35,010 bases of DNA from Sulfurimonas sp. (GCA_002899765.1 PPDH01000033.1:35089-70098), one strand, 5' to 3'; shown: positions 16,160-26,978, counted from the stretch's first letter. A program made the numbers and translations. Notes: generated by a model not told the origin, from the letters alone.

Positions 16160-18514
16160 CTATAGAGCACTAAAATCCACCGTTACTTCATCTATGCTGC
16201 TCTGCGGCAGAAGCTCTTTTGCATACTCCATGTAGAGTTTTGAGTCATAAAAAAACTTTACCAAATCTTTATCCAAATCGCCATCTTTTGCCATAAAGTA
16301 GAGTATCTTCATAGCCGAAGAGAGAGGATTTACTTTTTTGTATGGACGGTCACTTGCGGTTAGCGCTTCAAATACATCGGCAACGGCTAATATGCGTGCT
16401 TCAAAGCTTATCTCATCGCCTTTAAGTCCAAGCGGATACCCTTTGCCATTAATCTTCTCATGGTGGCTGCCAGAGATTTGAGGGATATTTTTATACTTTT
16501 TAGGGAAAGGGAGTTTGCTTAGTATATCGACGCTTGTTTGTGCATGTTCGTTGATGATATTGCGCTCTTCTTCTGTCAGTGTCCCTTTTTGAACGCTTAA
16601 GTTGTAGGCTTCATTTTGGGTAAGAAGTTCATAGGTGACTCCATCAACCACCCAAGGATTTTGTGCCATTTCGTTGATTGCAGCGATATCTTCGTCTTTT
16701 GTAAACTCTGTTCCCGCATTGCTTTTTTCTATGATTTTAATATCTGCTTCTAGCAGCTCTATTTTTTGTTCATGCTCCTCTTTTGACATTTTGCCCTCTA
16801 AAAATGCGATATAGAGTGCTTTTTTGATAACCTCAAAACGGCTCTGCACAAGGGCGATGCGGTCAAAAATGGCTTCAAGTTTTGTTGCTTTGTCCACAAC
16901 CTGTTCTGGAGTTGCCAATTTGCCTATATCATGCATCATGGCTGCAAAATTTATCTCCCGCACCTGCTCATTTGTAAAATATTTCTCTTTGTAGAGCGTC
17001 TCGTCTTTGTTGATGGCATCGCAAAGCATAAGGCTTAGTTTAACCATGCGCTCTATATGTCCAGCTGTATAGGGAGACTTTTTGCGTACGGCAAAGATAA
17101 TGCTTCTCAAAAATGCTTCAAGAAGATCCTCAAGACCCTGAATAAGCATGGTGTTGGTAATACTCACAGCCGCTTGAGAAGCAAGCGAGAGTGTGATGGA
17201 AGCATCATTTTGGCTAAAAGGAATACTCTCGCCAGTGATAGAATCTTTTTTGTTTAGAAGCTGCAAAACGCCGATAATCTCGCTCTCATGATTTTTAAGA
17301 GGAATGACTAGCATCGATTTTGATCTATACCCTGTTCCTGCATCAAACTTCTTTGTTCCCTCAAAAGAAAAGCCCTCCGCTTTATAAACATCGGGGATAT
17401 TGATAATCCTCTCTTCAAGTGCACAGGTAGCCGCTACCATCTTTTTGTTTGGTGTGCCATCTTCTAGGTAGAGCGGAAGCGGCGGCCAAGTGATGGGGCC
17501 ATGTGTACCGCCCATTTTAATACCCAAAGAGTCAGTTTGTGCTACTGTAAAACGCAGCGACTCGCCATTTCGGAGATAGAGTGTACCGCCGTCTGCATGG
17601 GTTAAATTTTTTGCTTCTGTTACTATCATCTCAAGTAAAACGTCAAGATTTCCCTCCGCAGAGAGTGCCGTGCCGATAGTTGTGAGTTTTGTAATCGTAT
17701 CATGCGTAGAGGCGTTTTTTTCTCTATGTAGTGAGCCGTCTTTTAGATTTATTAGTTCATTATCTCTTAAGATATGTTCCTCTTTGATTCCCATAGCAAC
17801 GAGTTCTTCTATGATTTGCTTTGCATAAAAAGGTTTGAGATGGTTGACGTAGATAGGGAAGTTTTCTCGTCTTAAAAGGGTAAGCTCCTCTTCTAAAAGT
17901 TTTGGAGTGAGATGTTTGCTCTCATATGCGATTTTATCAAAACGGCTAGGAAAAGAGACATCGATAATAAGCGCTTTGATAGAAGGTGTGTTATTGATAA
18001 CTTCCCAAAGCAGAGGATTTTTATAGGTGTCGCCTGAGAAGAGGATGCCGCTTTGCTCTTTTTGGATGATGTAGCCGCAACATGCAACGGTGTGGTTGGA
18101 TAGAATGGGGGTAAGCGTTATACCGTCTTCTAGCTCATACACCTCTTGCTCAAAAATCTCAACAAATTCAATAGCTGACATATCGCTGCCATGTAGAGTT
18201 ATTTTTGAAAAATCCGGCCAAATTTCTCCGTTAAAAAAGTGTTTCTTAAGTGCATCAATAGTCTCTTTAAGTCCATAAAGACGTAGCGGTTTTGTACGCT
18301 TTGCAAAAAAGTTATCTATCAAAAAAGCACTTTCAATGATATGGTCAAGATGTGAATGTGTAAAGAAGATACTGTTTACATGTAAAGCTTCCTCACCAAG
18401 TGCGTGCATGATATTTCCCGCATCTATAAGTGTGTGTTTATTTACTTGAATACATGTAGTGAAACCGCCATTAAATCTACTTCCGTGTGAGCCTAGTATC
18501 TTAATATAGTCCAT
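16160..18514 (-). CDS. Class II cAMP-phosphodiesterase-like MBL, GAF and HD-GYP fusion
   Basis: Three enzymes or sensors in one 784-residue chain. (1) Residues 1-260: metallo-beta-lactamase fold with HSHLDH at 53-58, His141, Asp162 (FSGDT) and His225 (VNHLKP), resembling class II cyclic-nucleotide phosphodiesterases (CpdP/PDE1 type). (2) About 275-455: GAF domain (ADGGTLYLRNGE, IPLKNHESEIIGVLQLLNK). (3) About 462-740: HD-GYP domain with HDIGK (528-532) and HHEKINGKGYP (684-694), where the usual Asp of DGxGYP is Asn; about 120 residues lie between HD and HHE. It would be predicted to hydrolyse cAMP and c-di-GMP, with GAF as a likely cyclic-nucleotide sensor. ATG after AAAGGA that lies inside the end of the cyclase gene; only two bases separate the original frames. 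Domain calls are firm; substrates are inference. Confidence 0.88.
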   Translation of the reverse strand: MDYIKILGSHGSRFNGGFTTCIQVNKHTLIDAGNIMHALGEEALHVNSIFFTHSHLDHIIESAFLIDNFFAKRTKPLRLYGLKETIDALKKHFFNGEIWPDFSKITLHGSDMSAIEFVEIFEQEVYELEDGITLTPILSNHTVACCGYIIQKEQSGILFSGDTYKNPLLWEVINNTPSIKALIIDVSFPSRFDKIAYESKHLTPKLLEEELTLLRRENFPIYVNHLKPFYAKQIIEELVAMGIKEEHILRDNELINLKDGSLHREKNASTHDTITKLTTIGTALSAEGNLDVLLEMIVTEAKNLTHADGGTLYLRNGESLRFTVAQTDSLGIKMGGTHGPITWPPLPLYLEDGTPNKKMVAATCALEERIINIPDVYKAEGFSFEGTKKFDAGTGYRSKSMLVIPLKNHESEIIGVLQLLNKKDSITGESIPFSQNDASITLSLASQAAVSITNTMLIQGLEDLLEAFLRSIIFAVRKKSPYTAGHIERMVKLSLMLCDAINKDETLYKEKYFTNEQVREINFAAMMHDIGKLATPEQVVDKATKLEAIFDRIALVQSRFEVIKKALYIAFLEGKMSKEEHEQKIELLEADIKIIEKSNAGTEFTKDEDIAAINEMAQNPWVVDGVTYELLTQNEAYNLSVQKGTLTEEERNIINEHAQTSVDILSKLPFPKKYKNIPQISGSHHEKINGKGYPLGLKGDEISFEARILAVADVFEALTASDRPYKKVNPLSSAMKILYFMAKDGDLDKDLVKFFYDSKLYMEYAKELLPQSSIDEVTVDFSAL

Positions 18515-18516
18515 TT

Positions 18517-18732
18517 TTATCCTTTAGAAGTGTGTATAAATACACCGTTGAAATTTTGCGGCGGTACCTCTATGTAGTGTTAGCATCGCTCTATATATAT
18601 CTTGTATATGGCGTTGTTTGTTTTGTTGCTCCAGCTCTCAATTTCCTTGAAAATTTCAAGTGCTTTTGCAAACTCTGCCTTTTTGTAGAGTTTTATAGCT
18701 TCATGGTAGAGAGAGAGTTCATGTATAAGCTG
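18517..18732 (-). pseudogene. Orphaned C-terminal tail of the CHASE2 cyclase gene (two stops)
   Basis: After the TAG at 18733-18735, the same frame continues QLIHELSLYHEAIKLYKKAE, FAKALEIFKEIESWSN, KTNNAIYKIYIERC, meets TAA at 18580-18582, then runs HYIEVPPQNFNGVFIHTSKG to TAA at 18517-18519. This is the TPR-like helical tail that normally ends CHASE2 adenylate cyclases (AIYKIYIERCE..., NPP..FNGV....KG), so the real gene was 738 codons. Both stops are at positions where Glu is expected (SK-E-QLIHEL and ERC-E-HYIE). Confidence 0.88.
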
Positions 18733-20733
18733 CTATTTTGAGACATCAAAAAGATAAATATCGCGTGCATCATCATAATCATGGATTTGCCAAATCTCGA
18801 TAGGTTCGCTCTTTCCCTTAACAGTTACAAGATCTAAAAAACGGTATATATAGTCTCCCATAAGAAGCTCTTTTGTAAAGTTAGAGATATTTAGTTTTGA
18901 GTTGTAGTATTTACAGAGTGATTCTAAACGAGAGCCGAGATTAATCGGATCTCCGATAACGGTGTAGTCGCTTCGCCCGCTTGAACCCATCTCTCCCACA
19001 ATGGCAACGCCGCTGTTTAAACCTATGCCGATATCGACAATAGGAACTCCTTTCGCATCTGACATGGCGACAACGCTTATAAACTCAGGGTCTTCTCTTA
19101 GTGTTTTGTTAAGCTCTCTTAGCGCATGGAGTTGTTCAAGTGAAGCTGTAACGGCTTTGTCTGCGTGATTTTTAACATCAGTTGGTGCATTCCAATAAGC
19201 CATGATGGCATCGCCTATAAATTTATCAACCGTTCCTTCGGTTTTGATGATAATCTCCGTCATAGGATCCATATAAGTATTCATAAAACGGATAAGTTTC
19301 TTAGGGTCTCCCATCGCTTCAGAAATATTTGTAAAATTACGCACATCGGATAAAAAGACAGTGATTTCTCTCTCTTTGCCCTCCAATACATTGTCTTCGC
19401 TTGAGAGTATATCGTTCATAACCGCAGGGCTGACTTTGCTTGCAAACTTCCCTTTGATGCGCTCTTTTTGCCTAATCTCCAAAAAGTAGTTCAGGGCTTG
19501 CCCGATGACAAAGAAAGAGTTAATGGCGATAAAGGGCAAAATCGTATTGAAGAGAACTCCATGGTTAAACATGTAGAAGTAGTGAGCAAAAAGCAGAGCA
19601 GCATTCAGTGCTAAGAGCAGAGCAAATGAGCCGATGGCACTCGGAAGAAGAAGAATCAAAAATGTAAAAAATGCTCCTGCAATAATGGTGAGAGTATCTA
19701 CCCCTGCTGCCCAGATGGGTTTTGAGAGAAAATCGCCGCCAAGGATATTTTCAAGTGCATTGGCATGGACTTCAACTCCGGGAAAAACAGAGTCAAACGG
19801 AGTGCTTCTAAGATCTAAAAGTCCCGCTGCCGAGGTTCCTAAAAAGGCTATTTTGCCTTCTATCTCCTCAGGTTTTACTCTTTTTTCATAGATATCCAAA
19901 GCAGAGATATAACGGTAGCTTCTTTGCGCACCTCTATAGTTAACGCTTAGGCGGCCGTAATAATCGGTTGGAATACCAAGTTCCCCCAAAGCGATATGGC
20001 TCAAACCGTTCTCATCATAAAAGAGTTCAATTTTTCTCTTATCTTGTATGATACGTGCCATTTCAAGAGTGAGCGAAGGGTAGATAATGCCCTCATACTC
20101 CATAACCAAAGGAACACTCCTTACATTGCCGTCGCTATCGGGAACGGTGTTAAAGTACCCACTTGAGTATGCAGCTTCTTGAATGGAGTCTATGTTTAAG
20201 ATGGGGCGGTAAGGTTTGAGCAGATAGGATTTTTCTGGTCTGTTTTTTTCTATGACGATGCCGCTGGATTTTGGGTTGTTTTGTGGAGCAATAGAGTCGT
20301 TTTGAATAGCAAAAACATACCCGATAATAGTTGGAGTTTGAGAAATGGTTTGTGCTAAAACCTCGTCATAATCAACTACTCCTTCGTAAGAAAGCCCAAG
20401 TTTTTTAAGCACTTTCTTTGGAGAGCTGTTGTCAGGCTCTGCAAAAACGACATCAAGTCCGACCATCCCCACACCGTAATCGGCAAGATTTTGCAAAAGC
20501 GTCGACACTTTGTCTCTGCTCCATGGCCACTGCCCAAGAGACTTAAGACTCTTCTCATCGATATCGACTATGATGATATTTTCATCGCCCTTAATTTCGC
20601 CTCTTGCCTTAAACATAAAATCTTTGACTTTGTTCTCAAAAGGCATAAAAAGTTCCGAGGCACGAAAAGAGAGCATTATAACTATGACAGAAATAATGAT
20701 TGCTAAAAGAAGATGTGCTGTCTTTTTTGGCAT
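18733..20733 (-). CDS. CHASE2-domain class III adenylate cyclase, tail cut by TAG
   Basis: Makes cAMP in response to an extracytoplasmic signal. Residue plan: membrane segment (5-23), CHASE2 sensor (about 30-335, with VDIDEKSLKSLGQWPWSRD and GLDVVFAEPD), three more membrane segments (about 340-415), cyclase domain (about 450-650). The catalytic residues are all present: metal Asp463 (LSDVRNFT) and Asp508 (KFIGDAIMAYW), adenine-binding Lys504 and Asp589 (SDYTVIGD), and Asn598/Arg602 (INLGSRLE). The 666-residue product keeps the complete cyclase domain, so it may still work; it lacks the helical tail. It follows the beta-repeat gene by 35 bases and precedes the MBL-GAF-HD-GYP gene, pairing synthesis with breakdown. 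Ribosome site weak, so coupling to the upstream gene is likely. Confidence 0.92.
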   Translation of the reverse strand: MPKKTAHLLLAIIISVIVIMLSFRASELFMPFENKVKDFMFKARGEIKGDENIIIVDIDEKSLKSLGQWPWSRDKVSTLLQNLADYGVGMVGLDVVFAEPDNSSPKKVLKKLGLSYEGVVDYDEVLAQTISQTPTIIGYVFAIQNDSIAPQNNPKSSGIVIEKNRPEKSYLLKPYRPILNIDSIQEAAYSSGYFNTVPDSDGNVRSVPLVMEYEGIIYPSLTLEMARIIQDKRKIELFYDENGLSHIALGELGIPTDYYGRLSVNYRGAQRSYRYISALDIYEKRVKPEEIEGKIAFLGTSAAGLLDLRSTPFDSVFPGVEVHANALENILGGDFLSKPIWAAGVDTLTIIAGAFFTFLILLLPSAIGSFALLLALNAALLFAHYFYMFNHGVLFNTILPFIAINSFFVIGQALNYFLEIRQKERIKGKFASKVSPAVMNDILSSEDNVLEGKEREITVFLSDVRNFTNISEAMGDPKKLIRFMNTYMDPMTEIIIKTEGTVDKFIGDAIMAYWNAPTDVKNHADKAVTASLEQLHALRELNKTLREDPEFISVVAMSDAKGVPIVDIGIGLNSGVAIVGEMGSSGRSDYTVIGDPINLGSRLESLCKYYNSKLNISNFTKELLMGDYIYRFLDLVTVKGKSEPIEIWQIHDYDDARDIYLFDVSK

Positions 20734-20768
20734 TTTAAAGTTCTAATATTTTAATTATCAAGTTGACT

Positions 20769-23639
20769 CTATATAAGAAATGTACTTAATTCTGACTCTA
20801 CTAGTACGGTAATACCGACAAAATCTACGATAATATCTCCATTTACATTTCCTTGAAACAGATAAGTACCACTATTTCCATAACCTAAATCATAAGTAAA
20901 TGCTACCGTCTCTGTATCAGCTATAGCTCCTGCAAGATAGCCGAGTGCTGCATTAAGAGCATCTGCGGAAGTGATAGCTACGCTTGTTGTGTTATCTGCT
21001 GCTTGAAAAGTTGCTATGCCGCTTGTGATGGTTGTTTTTCCTACAGTTACTACGCCCACCGTTACATCCGATACATCCGTGCTTGTTGTTGCGATAGTCG
21101 TTGACGGCAAATCAAGTTTATCTTTATCTAGTTCAAAATAAACTATCTGATCAGGCGTACCGACTGAAGAATCTCCATTTGCGATAATCATCGTATCGAC
21201 TCCTCCATTTGCTCCTGCATCTCCCAGCCAAATCGTATCCAAACCTGTACCGCCTGTGATAGAGTTTGTGCCGCTTGTCCATATATAAAGAACATCCTCA
21301 TTAGCCGTACCCGTAACAACAACACTGCCTGCTCCATCGATAGGTTTCGTCAAATCAGCCGCACTGTCTGTTATGGTTTGACCTGCGGCAAGAGTGATTT
21401 TTGTTATATTGCCAAGATTTACAGTAGTAGCTGCTGTTACGCTTCCTTTTGTAAATGTAACCGTACCGCTATCTATGGCAAGTGAGATATTGCCCGTTGC
21501 CGCTCCCTCAAATGTTATAACTCCATTTGTATCTGTTACCCTAAAAGCTGCCTCAAGAGTAGGCACAGCATAATCAATCCCCGAACTATTTGCATTGCCC
21601 GCTATATCAACTGCTTTTGAAGAAGCTACCGTAAGTGTATCGTTCGCTGCAACTGTTGGAGTAGTGCCGAGTGTTATCTCAAAAGTGGATGTAAATCCGT
21701 CTGATGGGCTGATAGCCGTTAGAGTTGCACCGTCTCCAAAAGAGTGAGAGTTATCAAGTGTGATATCTGCAAGTGTTAATGTAGTTGTATTTATAGACTC
21801 TGAGAAAGAAAATCTTATTTTGTCTCCTGCGGCATAAACTCCCGTTGAGTCGTTGTTTGTATCTGTGTTTGTGATAGGGTTGGTTGATGCTGCAGTCGGA
21901 GCCGCAGTGTCTTGTGTAATAGCAACAACAGCATCTGCAGCTGCATCTGCAGCAGCTGCATTGTGTGACATGTCTCTGATAAATCCTGCTGATACATCGA
22001 GTGTATCGACTGCACTTGAGCCAGTCTCGTTATATCCCGTTGTAGCTATGAGTGCCGCTGTTTTTGTATTTGTCAGCGTGATAGTGAGCGTAGCCGCATC
22101 TGTAACTTTTGCGGAGCCGATATCACTTACTGCAAAACTTACATCTGCCGTTGTCGTGTCATCGCCGTTTATATCCCAGCTCAGTTTGCTCCAGTCAAGT
22201 CTTGCTTTTACATCGGTTGTGGCATCTTCCGTAGTTTCTAAGATAGTATTAAAATTTGTACCTGTTAGTGTTAAAGTGCCTGTGTTCTCATCAAATGCAG
22301 CCGAAGCAATAGTCGAAGTCGGAATTGTTGTATCTGTAGAAACCAGTTTGTCATTCGTACCCAGTGTGACTTTTCCGACTAGGGCAGCGTACTGTTCAGG
22401 GGTTATTGTAACTGTAATCGCAGTGTCTGCTTCATCAGAAATCGTTAATACATCGAGTCCGCTAAGATTAGCTTGTGTTAGATTGAGTGTTTGCGAAATT
22501 GTTGCCGACAGAGTGCCTGTTGCCGTGATAGTTGAGAGATTAGTATCTGCAGCTATATCTTTTACGGTTACATTTCCTTCACCGGAAATAGACTTGCTTA
22601 GTGCTTGAGCAGCAGTTAAAGTTAAAGTAGTATCATCTTGACTTATATAAGCGGTAACCGTATCTAAATTTTCATTTGTACTTATATTTACAGTTTCATA
22701 TACAATCCCAATAACTCCATTTGTCGTAGTAACATTTGACATGTCAATATCAGCTGTTAAGTTTGCCGTAGCAGTACCTTCTCCAGATACAGTTACACCA
22801 TCCATTTTTCCTAAATCAGAGTTAAGTGTTGCTCCTGAGTTTACTACAAACGATGCTGTTCCTAAAGTTGCAGCAGTTCCAATAGTTACCACCCCGCTTG
22901 TAACTGTTACTACCGCTTTTCCAAGATTGGCAGTTAAATTTAAAGGTGTTTCTTGTGTTCCACCTGCTACTGCCGCTGTAACAGTAGTGGCCTTAATCCC
23001 TGATAAATCCGCATCTAAAGTATTTTCAAGATTTGTAATATTTACTGTACCCGCACCCTCAATAGTCAACCCTGTTGAATCAGCAGCCGTTAGGGTAAGT
23101 GTTGCTCCTGTTTCTACGACGATGGAGGTATATGAGGGAATGGTAAGTAAGGAATCTAAAGAAACCTCGCCGTCTGTTATTTTTATGACAAGACCTATAG
23201 TAGGATCTCCAATATCTAAAGTTTCCAATTGTGTTGGAGTTGAGATACCGCCTGTAATAGTTGCCGATAAAACTGCAGATTGGACATAAGTTAAATCTAC
23301 TTGTGGTATGCTTGAAAAAGGGTTTAGGTTGACAACACCGCTGCCTGTTACAGTTTCGCCGTCGAGTACCAAAGCATCGGTATTTAGTGTGATAAAATCT
23401 ACTATGATGCTTGTAACACTTGAAACGGCTATAGTTACGGCATCGCCTCTTGCAGGAGTAAATACATAACTTCCGCTCTCAAATGTCAAAGTAACATCAC
23501 CGTTAAATTTACCTACAGTGTAGTTTCCATTACCGTCATCCGTTACGCTAAAAGTCGGAGGTGTATCGCTTTGACTTAACTTTTCACTTATATAGTTGTT
23601 GACTTTAGATTTAAAAAGTACATCTTTGCTGTTTGCCAT
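20769..23639 (-). CDS. Large secreted beta-repeat surface protein (adhesin-like)
   Basis: 956 residues, rich in Thr, Ala, Val, Asp and Gly, with no Cys and no N-terminal signal, as in type I secreted proteins. Start: MANSKDVLFKSKVN, then a beta module about 30-75. About 75-425 are degenerate beta-strand repeats (motifs like LTLTAADSTGLTIEGAGTVN). Around 430-530 and 570-690 are Ig-like modules (PTSTIASAAFDENTGTLTLT; DTAAPTAASTNP ... DKIRFSFSESIN). Near 770-790 is one RTX-like turn (NSITGGTGLDTIWLGDAG). The C-terminal beta region ends GTYLFQGNVNGDIIVDFVGI, like type I secretion signals. ATG after AAAGGAG, 19 bases after the FecR gene. The TAG at 20769-20771 is followed in frame by SQLDN-TAA (20751-20753), so this too may be a converted Glu codon. 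No type I exporter is in the window. Confidence 0.75.
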   Translation of the reverse strand: MANSKDVLFKSKVNNYISEKLSQSDTPPTFSVTDDGNGNYTVGKFNGDVTLTFESGSYVFTPARGDAVTIAVSSVTSIIVDFITLNTDALVLDGETVTGSGVVNLNPFSSIPQVDLTYVQSAVLSATITGGISTPTQLETLDIGDPTIGLVIKITDGEVSLDSLLTIPSYTSIVVETGATLTLTAADSTGLTIEGAGTVNITNLENTLDADLSGIKATTVTAAVAGGTQETPLNLTANLGKAVVTVTSGVVTIGTAATLGTASFVVNSGATLNSDLGKMDGVTVSGEGTATANLTADIDMSNVTTTNGVIGIVYETVNISTNENLDTVTAYISQDDTTLTLTAAQALSKSISGEGNVTVKDIAADTNLSTITATGTLSATISQTLNLTQANLSGLDVLTISDEADTAITVTITPEQYAALVGKVTLGTNDKLVSTDTTIPTSTIASAAFDENTGTLTLTGTNFNTILETTEDATTDVKARLDWSKLSWDINGDDTTTADVSFAVSDIGSAKVTDAATLTITLTNTKTAALIATTGYNETGSSAVDTLDVSAGFIRDMSHNAAAADAAADAVVAITQDTAAPTAASTNPITNTDTNNDSTGVYAAGDKIRFSFSESINTTTLTLADITLDNSHSFGDGATLTAISPSDGFTSTFEITLGTTPTVAANDTLTVASSKAVDIAGNANSSGIDYAVPTLEAAFRVTDTNGVITFEGAATGNISLAIDSGTVTFTKGSVTAATTVNLGNITKITLAAGQTITDSAADLTKPIDGAGSVVVTGTANEDVLYIWTSGTNSITGGTGLDTIWLGDAGANGGVDTMIIANGDSSVGTPDQIVYFELDKDKLDLPSTTIATTSTDVSDVTVGVVTVGKTTITSGIATFQAADNTTSVAITSADALNAALGYLAGAIADTETVAFTYDLGYGNSGTYLFQGNVNGDIIVDFVGITVLVESELSTFLI

Positions 23640-23658
23640 TTTTTTCTCCTTTGATTTA

Positions 23659-25533
<1,875 letters not shown>

Positions 25534-25543
25534 GATAATTATC

Positions 25544-26845
25544 CTAAAAAGTTTTTACGACACCCGCTGATAGCGTCTGTTTTTCATAGCTAAATACATT
25601 TTGATTGGAATCAACCTTATCATATCGTGCATTAAGTCTTAAGAGTAAATTCTCAAACACTTTGACGCTCATCCCCACGCCTATGCTTTTAGAGAGGTCA
25701 TCCCTTGTTGAGCTAAAAAGTGTGCTGTAGTCATCGTACTTTCGCTCTCTTATCTGCGCATATAATTCTGCACCGTAGAGAGGTGTAAACTGGTTAGCAT
25801 ATACTACATCAAATTTATACTCATCATAGTTTACATCTACTCTTGTTCCATGCTTCTTTTTCTCTTGCACTCCGGTAATATTTGCCTGAATATAAGAGCG
25901 TGGAGATAAGATGCTTTGTAGGCTGTAAGATAATTCGTAGTGATTTGCATCAAGATCTTTTTGTGCACTTTGTTGAAAATCTTTCACTTGGTATTTAAAG
26001 TGCACCATGCTTCTTAGGGTTTTTGTATGTTCATATTCAAATCTTGGCATAAGAGAGAGTGTTTGCAGATAGCTCTTATCACCTAAAGTCATTACATCTG
26101 CTCCGAGTGCCATTTCAAATGTGTATTTTGTGTATTTATATAGGAGGCTCGGCATGTAAGAGAAGTAGTTTATATCGTACTCATCCTCTTCAAAGTGTCT
26201 CTTAAGATAGATGGAGGCTCTGTTTTTGAGCGCAAAACCGTTTGCTTTTCCTATGTCGTAGATATTGACAACGCTTATAGAAGTCTCAAGTGCTCCGTCA
26301 GACTTTTCTTCTGCGGTTGCGTACTCTGTGATTCCTATGTTGTAAGTGTCATCAATGGGTGCCGAGTTTACATTTGAGTCATAAAGAGTATTTAGATTTA
26401 AAGTAACATAGGTAAATGATTTTTTTTGCTCTTTTATGACTCTTGAGAGATAAAGTTCTATATTTTTACGGACATTTTGAGGAAGAAGCGGGTTAGAGAG
26501 AACCTCTTTAAAGGTAAGTTCGGCATCCTCATACATCTTTAGCATAAAAAAAGTTCTTGCTTTTTCAAGCTTGTTTCTAAGATTTGAGGGCTGGAGCATC
26601 TCAACTCTCTCAAAAGCAGCAAGCGCCATCTCATAATTTCCAATCTCATAGGCAGATATACCAAACTTAAAGTTGAGATCCACATCTCTTAGATGTGTCA
26701 TGTATAACTTTGAAAAAAGAGTGTATGAAGTTTGAAAATCTTTTGCTTTGTAAGCATCAGCAGCTTGAGTGTAAATCTCTTTTGGCTCTAGTGCTAAAAG
26801 ATGTAGAGGCACAGCCAGTGCCAGAGCGATAAATCTTTTTTTCAT
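25544..26845 (-). CDS. TPR plus outer-membrane beta-barrel protein, Slam/DUF560-like
   Basis: 433 residues with a Sec signal (MKKRFIALALAVPLHLLA). Residues about 20-145 are tetratricopeptide repeats (EIYTQAADAYKAKDFQTSYT; LNFKFGISAYEIGNYEMALA). From about 145 alternating beta strands begin with FTYVTLNLNTLYDSNVNSAP, very like the first barrel strand of surface lipoprotein assembly modifiers (Slam, DUF560; YDSNVN). The last residue is an aromatic Phe (VVKTF), the normal signal for outer-membrane barrel insertion, so this stop is natural. Slam proteins move TbpB-like barrel proteins across the outer membrane, and the next gene encodes one such barrel. First gene of the five-gene operon; ATG after GAAGGGA. 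A generic TPR-porin is the alternative. Confidence 0.78.
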   Translation of the reverse strand: MKKRFIALALAVPLHLLALEPKEIYTQAADAYKAKDFQTSYTLFSKLYMTHLRDVDLNFKFGISAYEIGNYEMALAAFERVEMLQPSNLRNKLEKARTFFMLKMYEDAELTFKEVLSNPLLPQNVRKNIELYLSRVIKEQKKSFTYVTLNLNTLYDSNVNSAPIDDTYNIGITEYATAEEKSDGALETSISVVNIYDIGKANGFALKNRASIYLKRHFEEDEYDINYFSYMPSLLYKYTKYTFEMALGADVMTLGDKSYLQTLSLMPRFEYEHTKTLRSMVHFKYQVKDFQQSAQKDLDANHYELSYSLQSILSPRSYIQANITGVQEKKKHGTRVDVNYDEYKFDVVYANQFTPLYGAELYAQIRERKYDDYSTLFSSTRDDLSKSIGVGMSVKVFENLLLRLNARYDKVDSNQNVFSYEKQTLSAGVVKTF

Positions 26846-26874
26846 GTTTTCCCTTCATTAAAAACATTTTAAAC

Positions 26875-26891
26875 CTGTTTTTAAAAAACAG
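26875..26891. promoter_or_regulatory. 8-1-8 perfect palindrome ahead of the Slam-like operon
   Basis: CTGTTTTTAAAAAACAG (arms 26875-26882 and 26884-26891), 30-46 bases before the ATG of the TPR-barrel gene, in the 133-base gap after the BaiN-like gene. It is not followed by a U-run on the minus strand, so it is more like an operator than a terminator. Its regulator is unknown. A small second inverted repeat (AGCTTAAAAAAGCT on the minus strand) lies just upstream, near 26900-26913. Confidence 0.35.
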
Positions 26892-26978
26892 ATAATAATA
26901 GCTTTTTTAAGCTTAATTATCAAAATTTATATTTAAGTAAAAATTAATAATGGTTATTATAAAAAGAAAAAAATATGA

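Noticed and set aside
1528-18735. Full reassignment of TAA/TAG to Glu in this organism
   Set aside because: Several genes end at TAA or TAG exactly where their families end (TrpB at 5443, the barrel protein ending in Phe at 25544, BaiN-like, MutS2), so both codons still terminate. Only partial or context-dependent readthrough remains possible.
18532-18741. Short plus-strand open frame in the gap between the cyclase and phosphodiesterase genes
   Set aside because: The minus strand here encodes the conserved tail of the CHASE2 cyclase, which explains the open frame.
21853-22608. 251-codon open frame on the plus strand inside the beta-repeat gene
   Set aside because: It is the mirror of a repetitive Ala/Thr/Val-rich coding sequence; no ribosome site and no domain in its translation.
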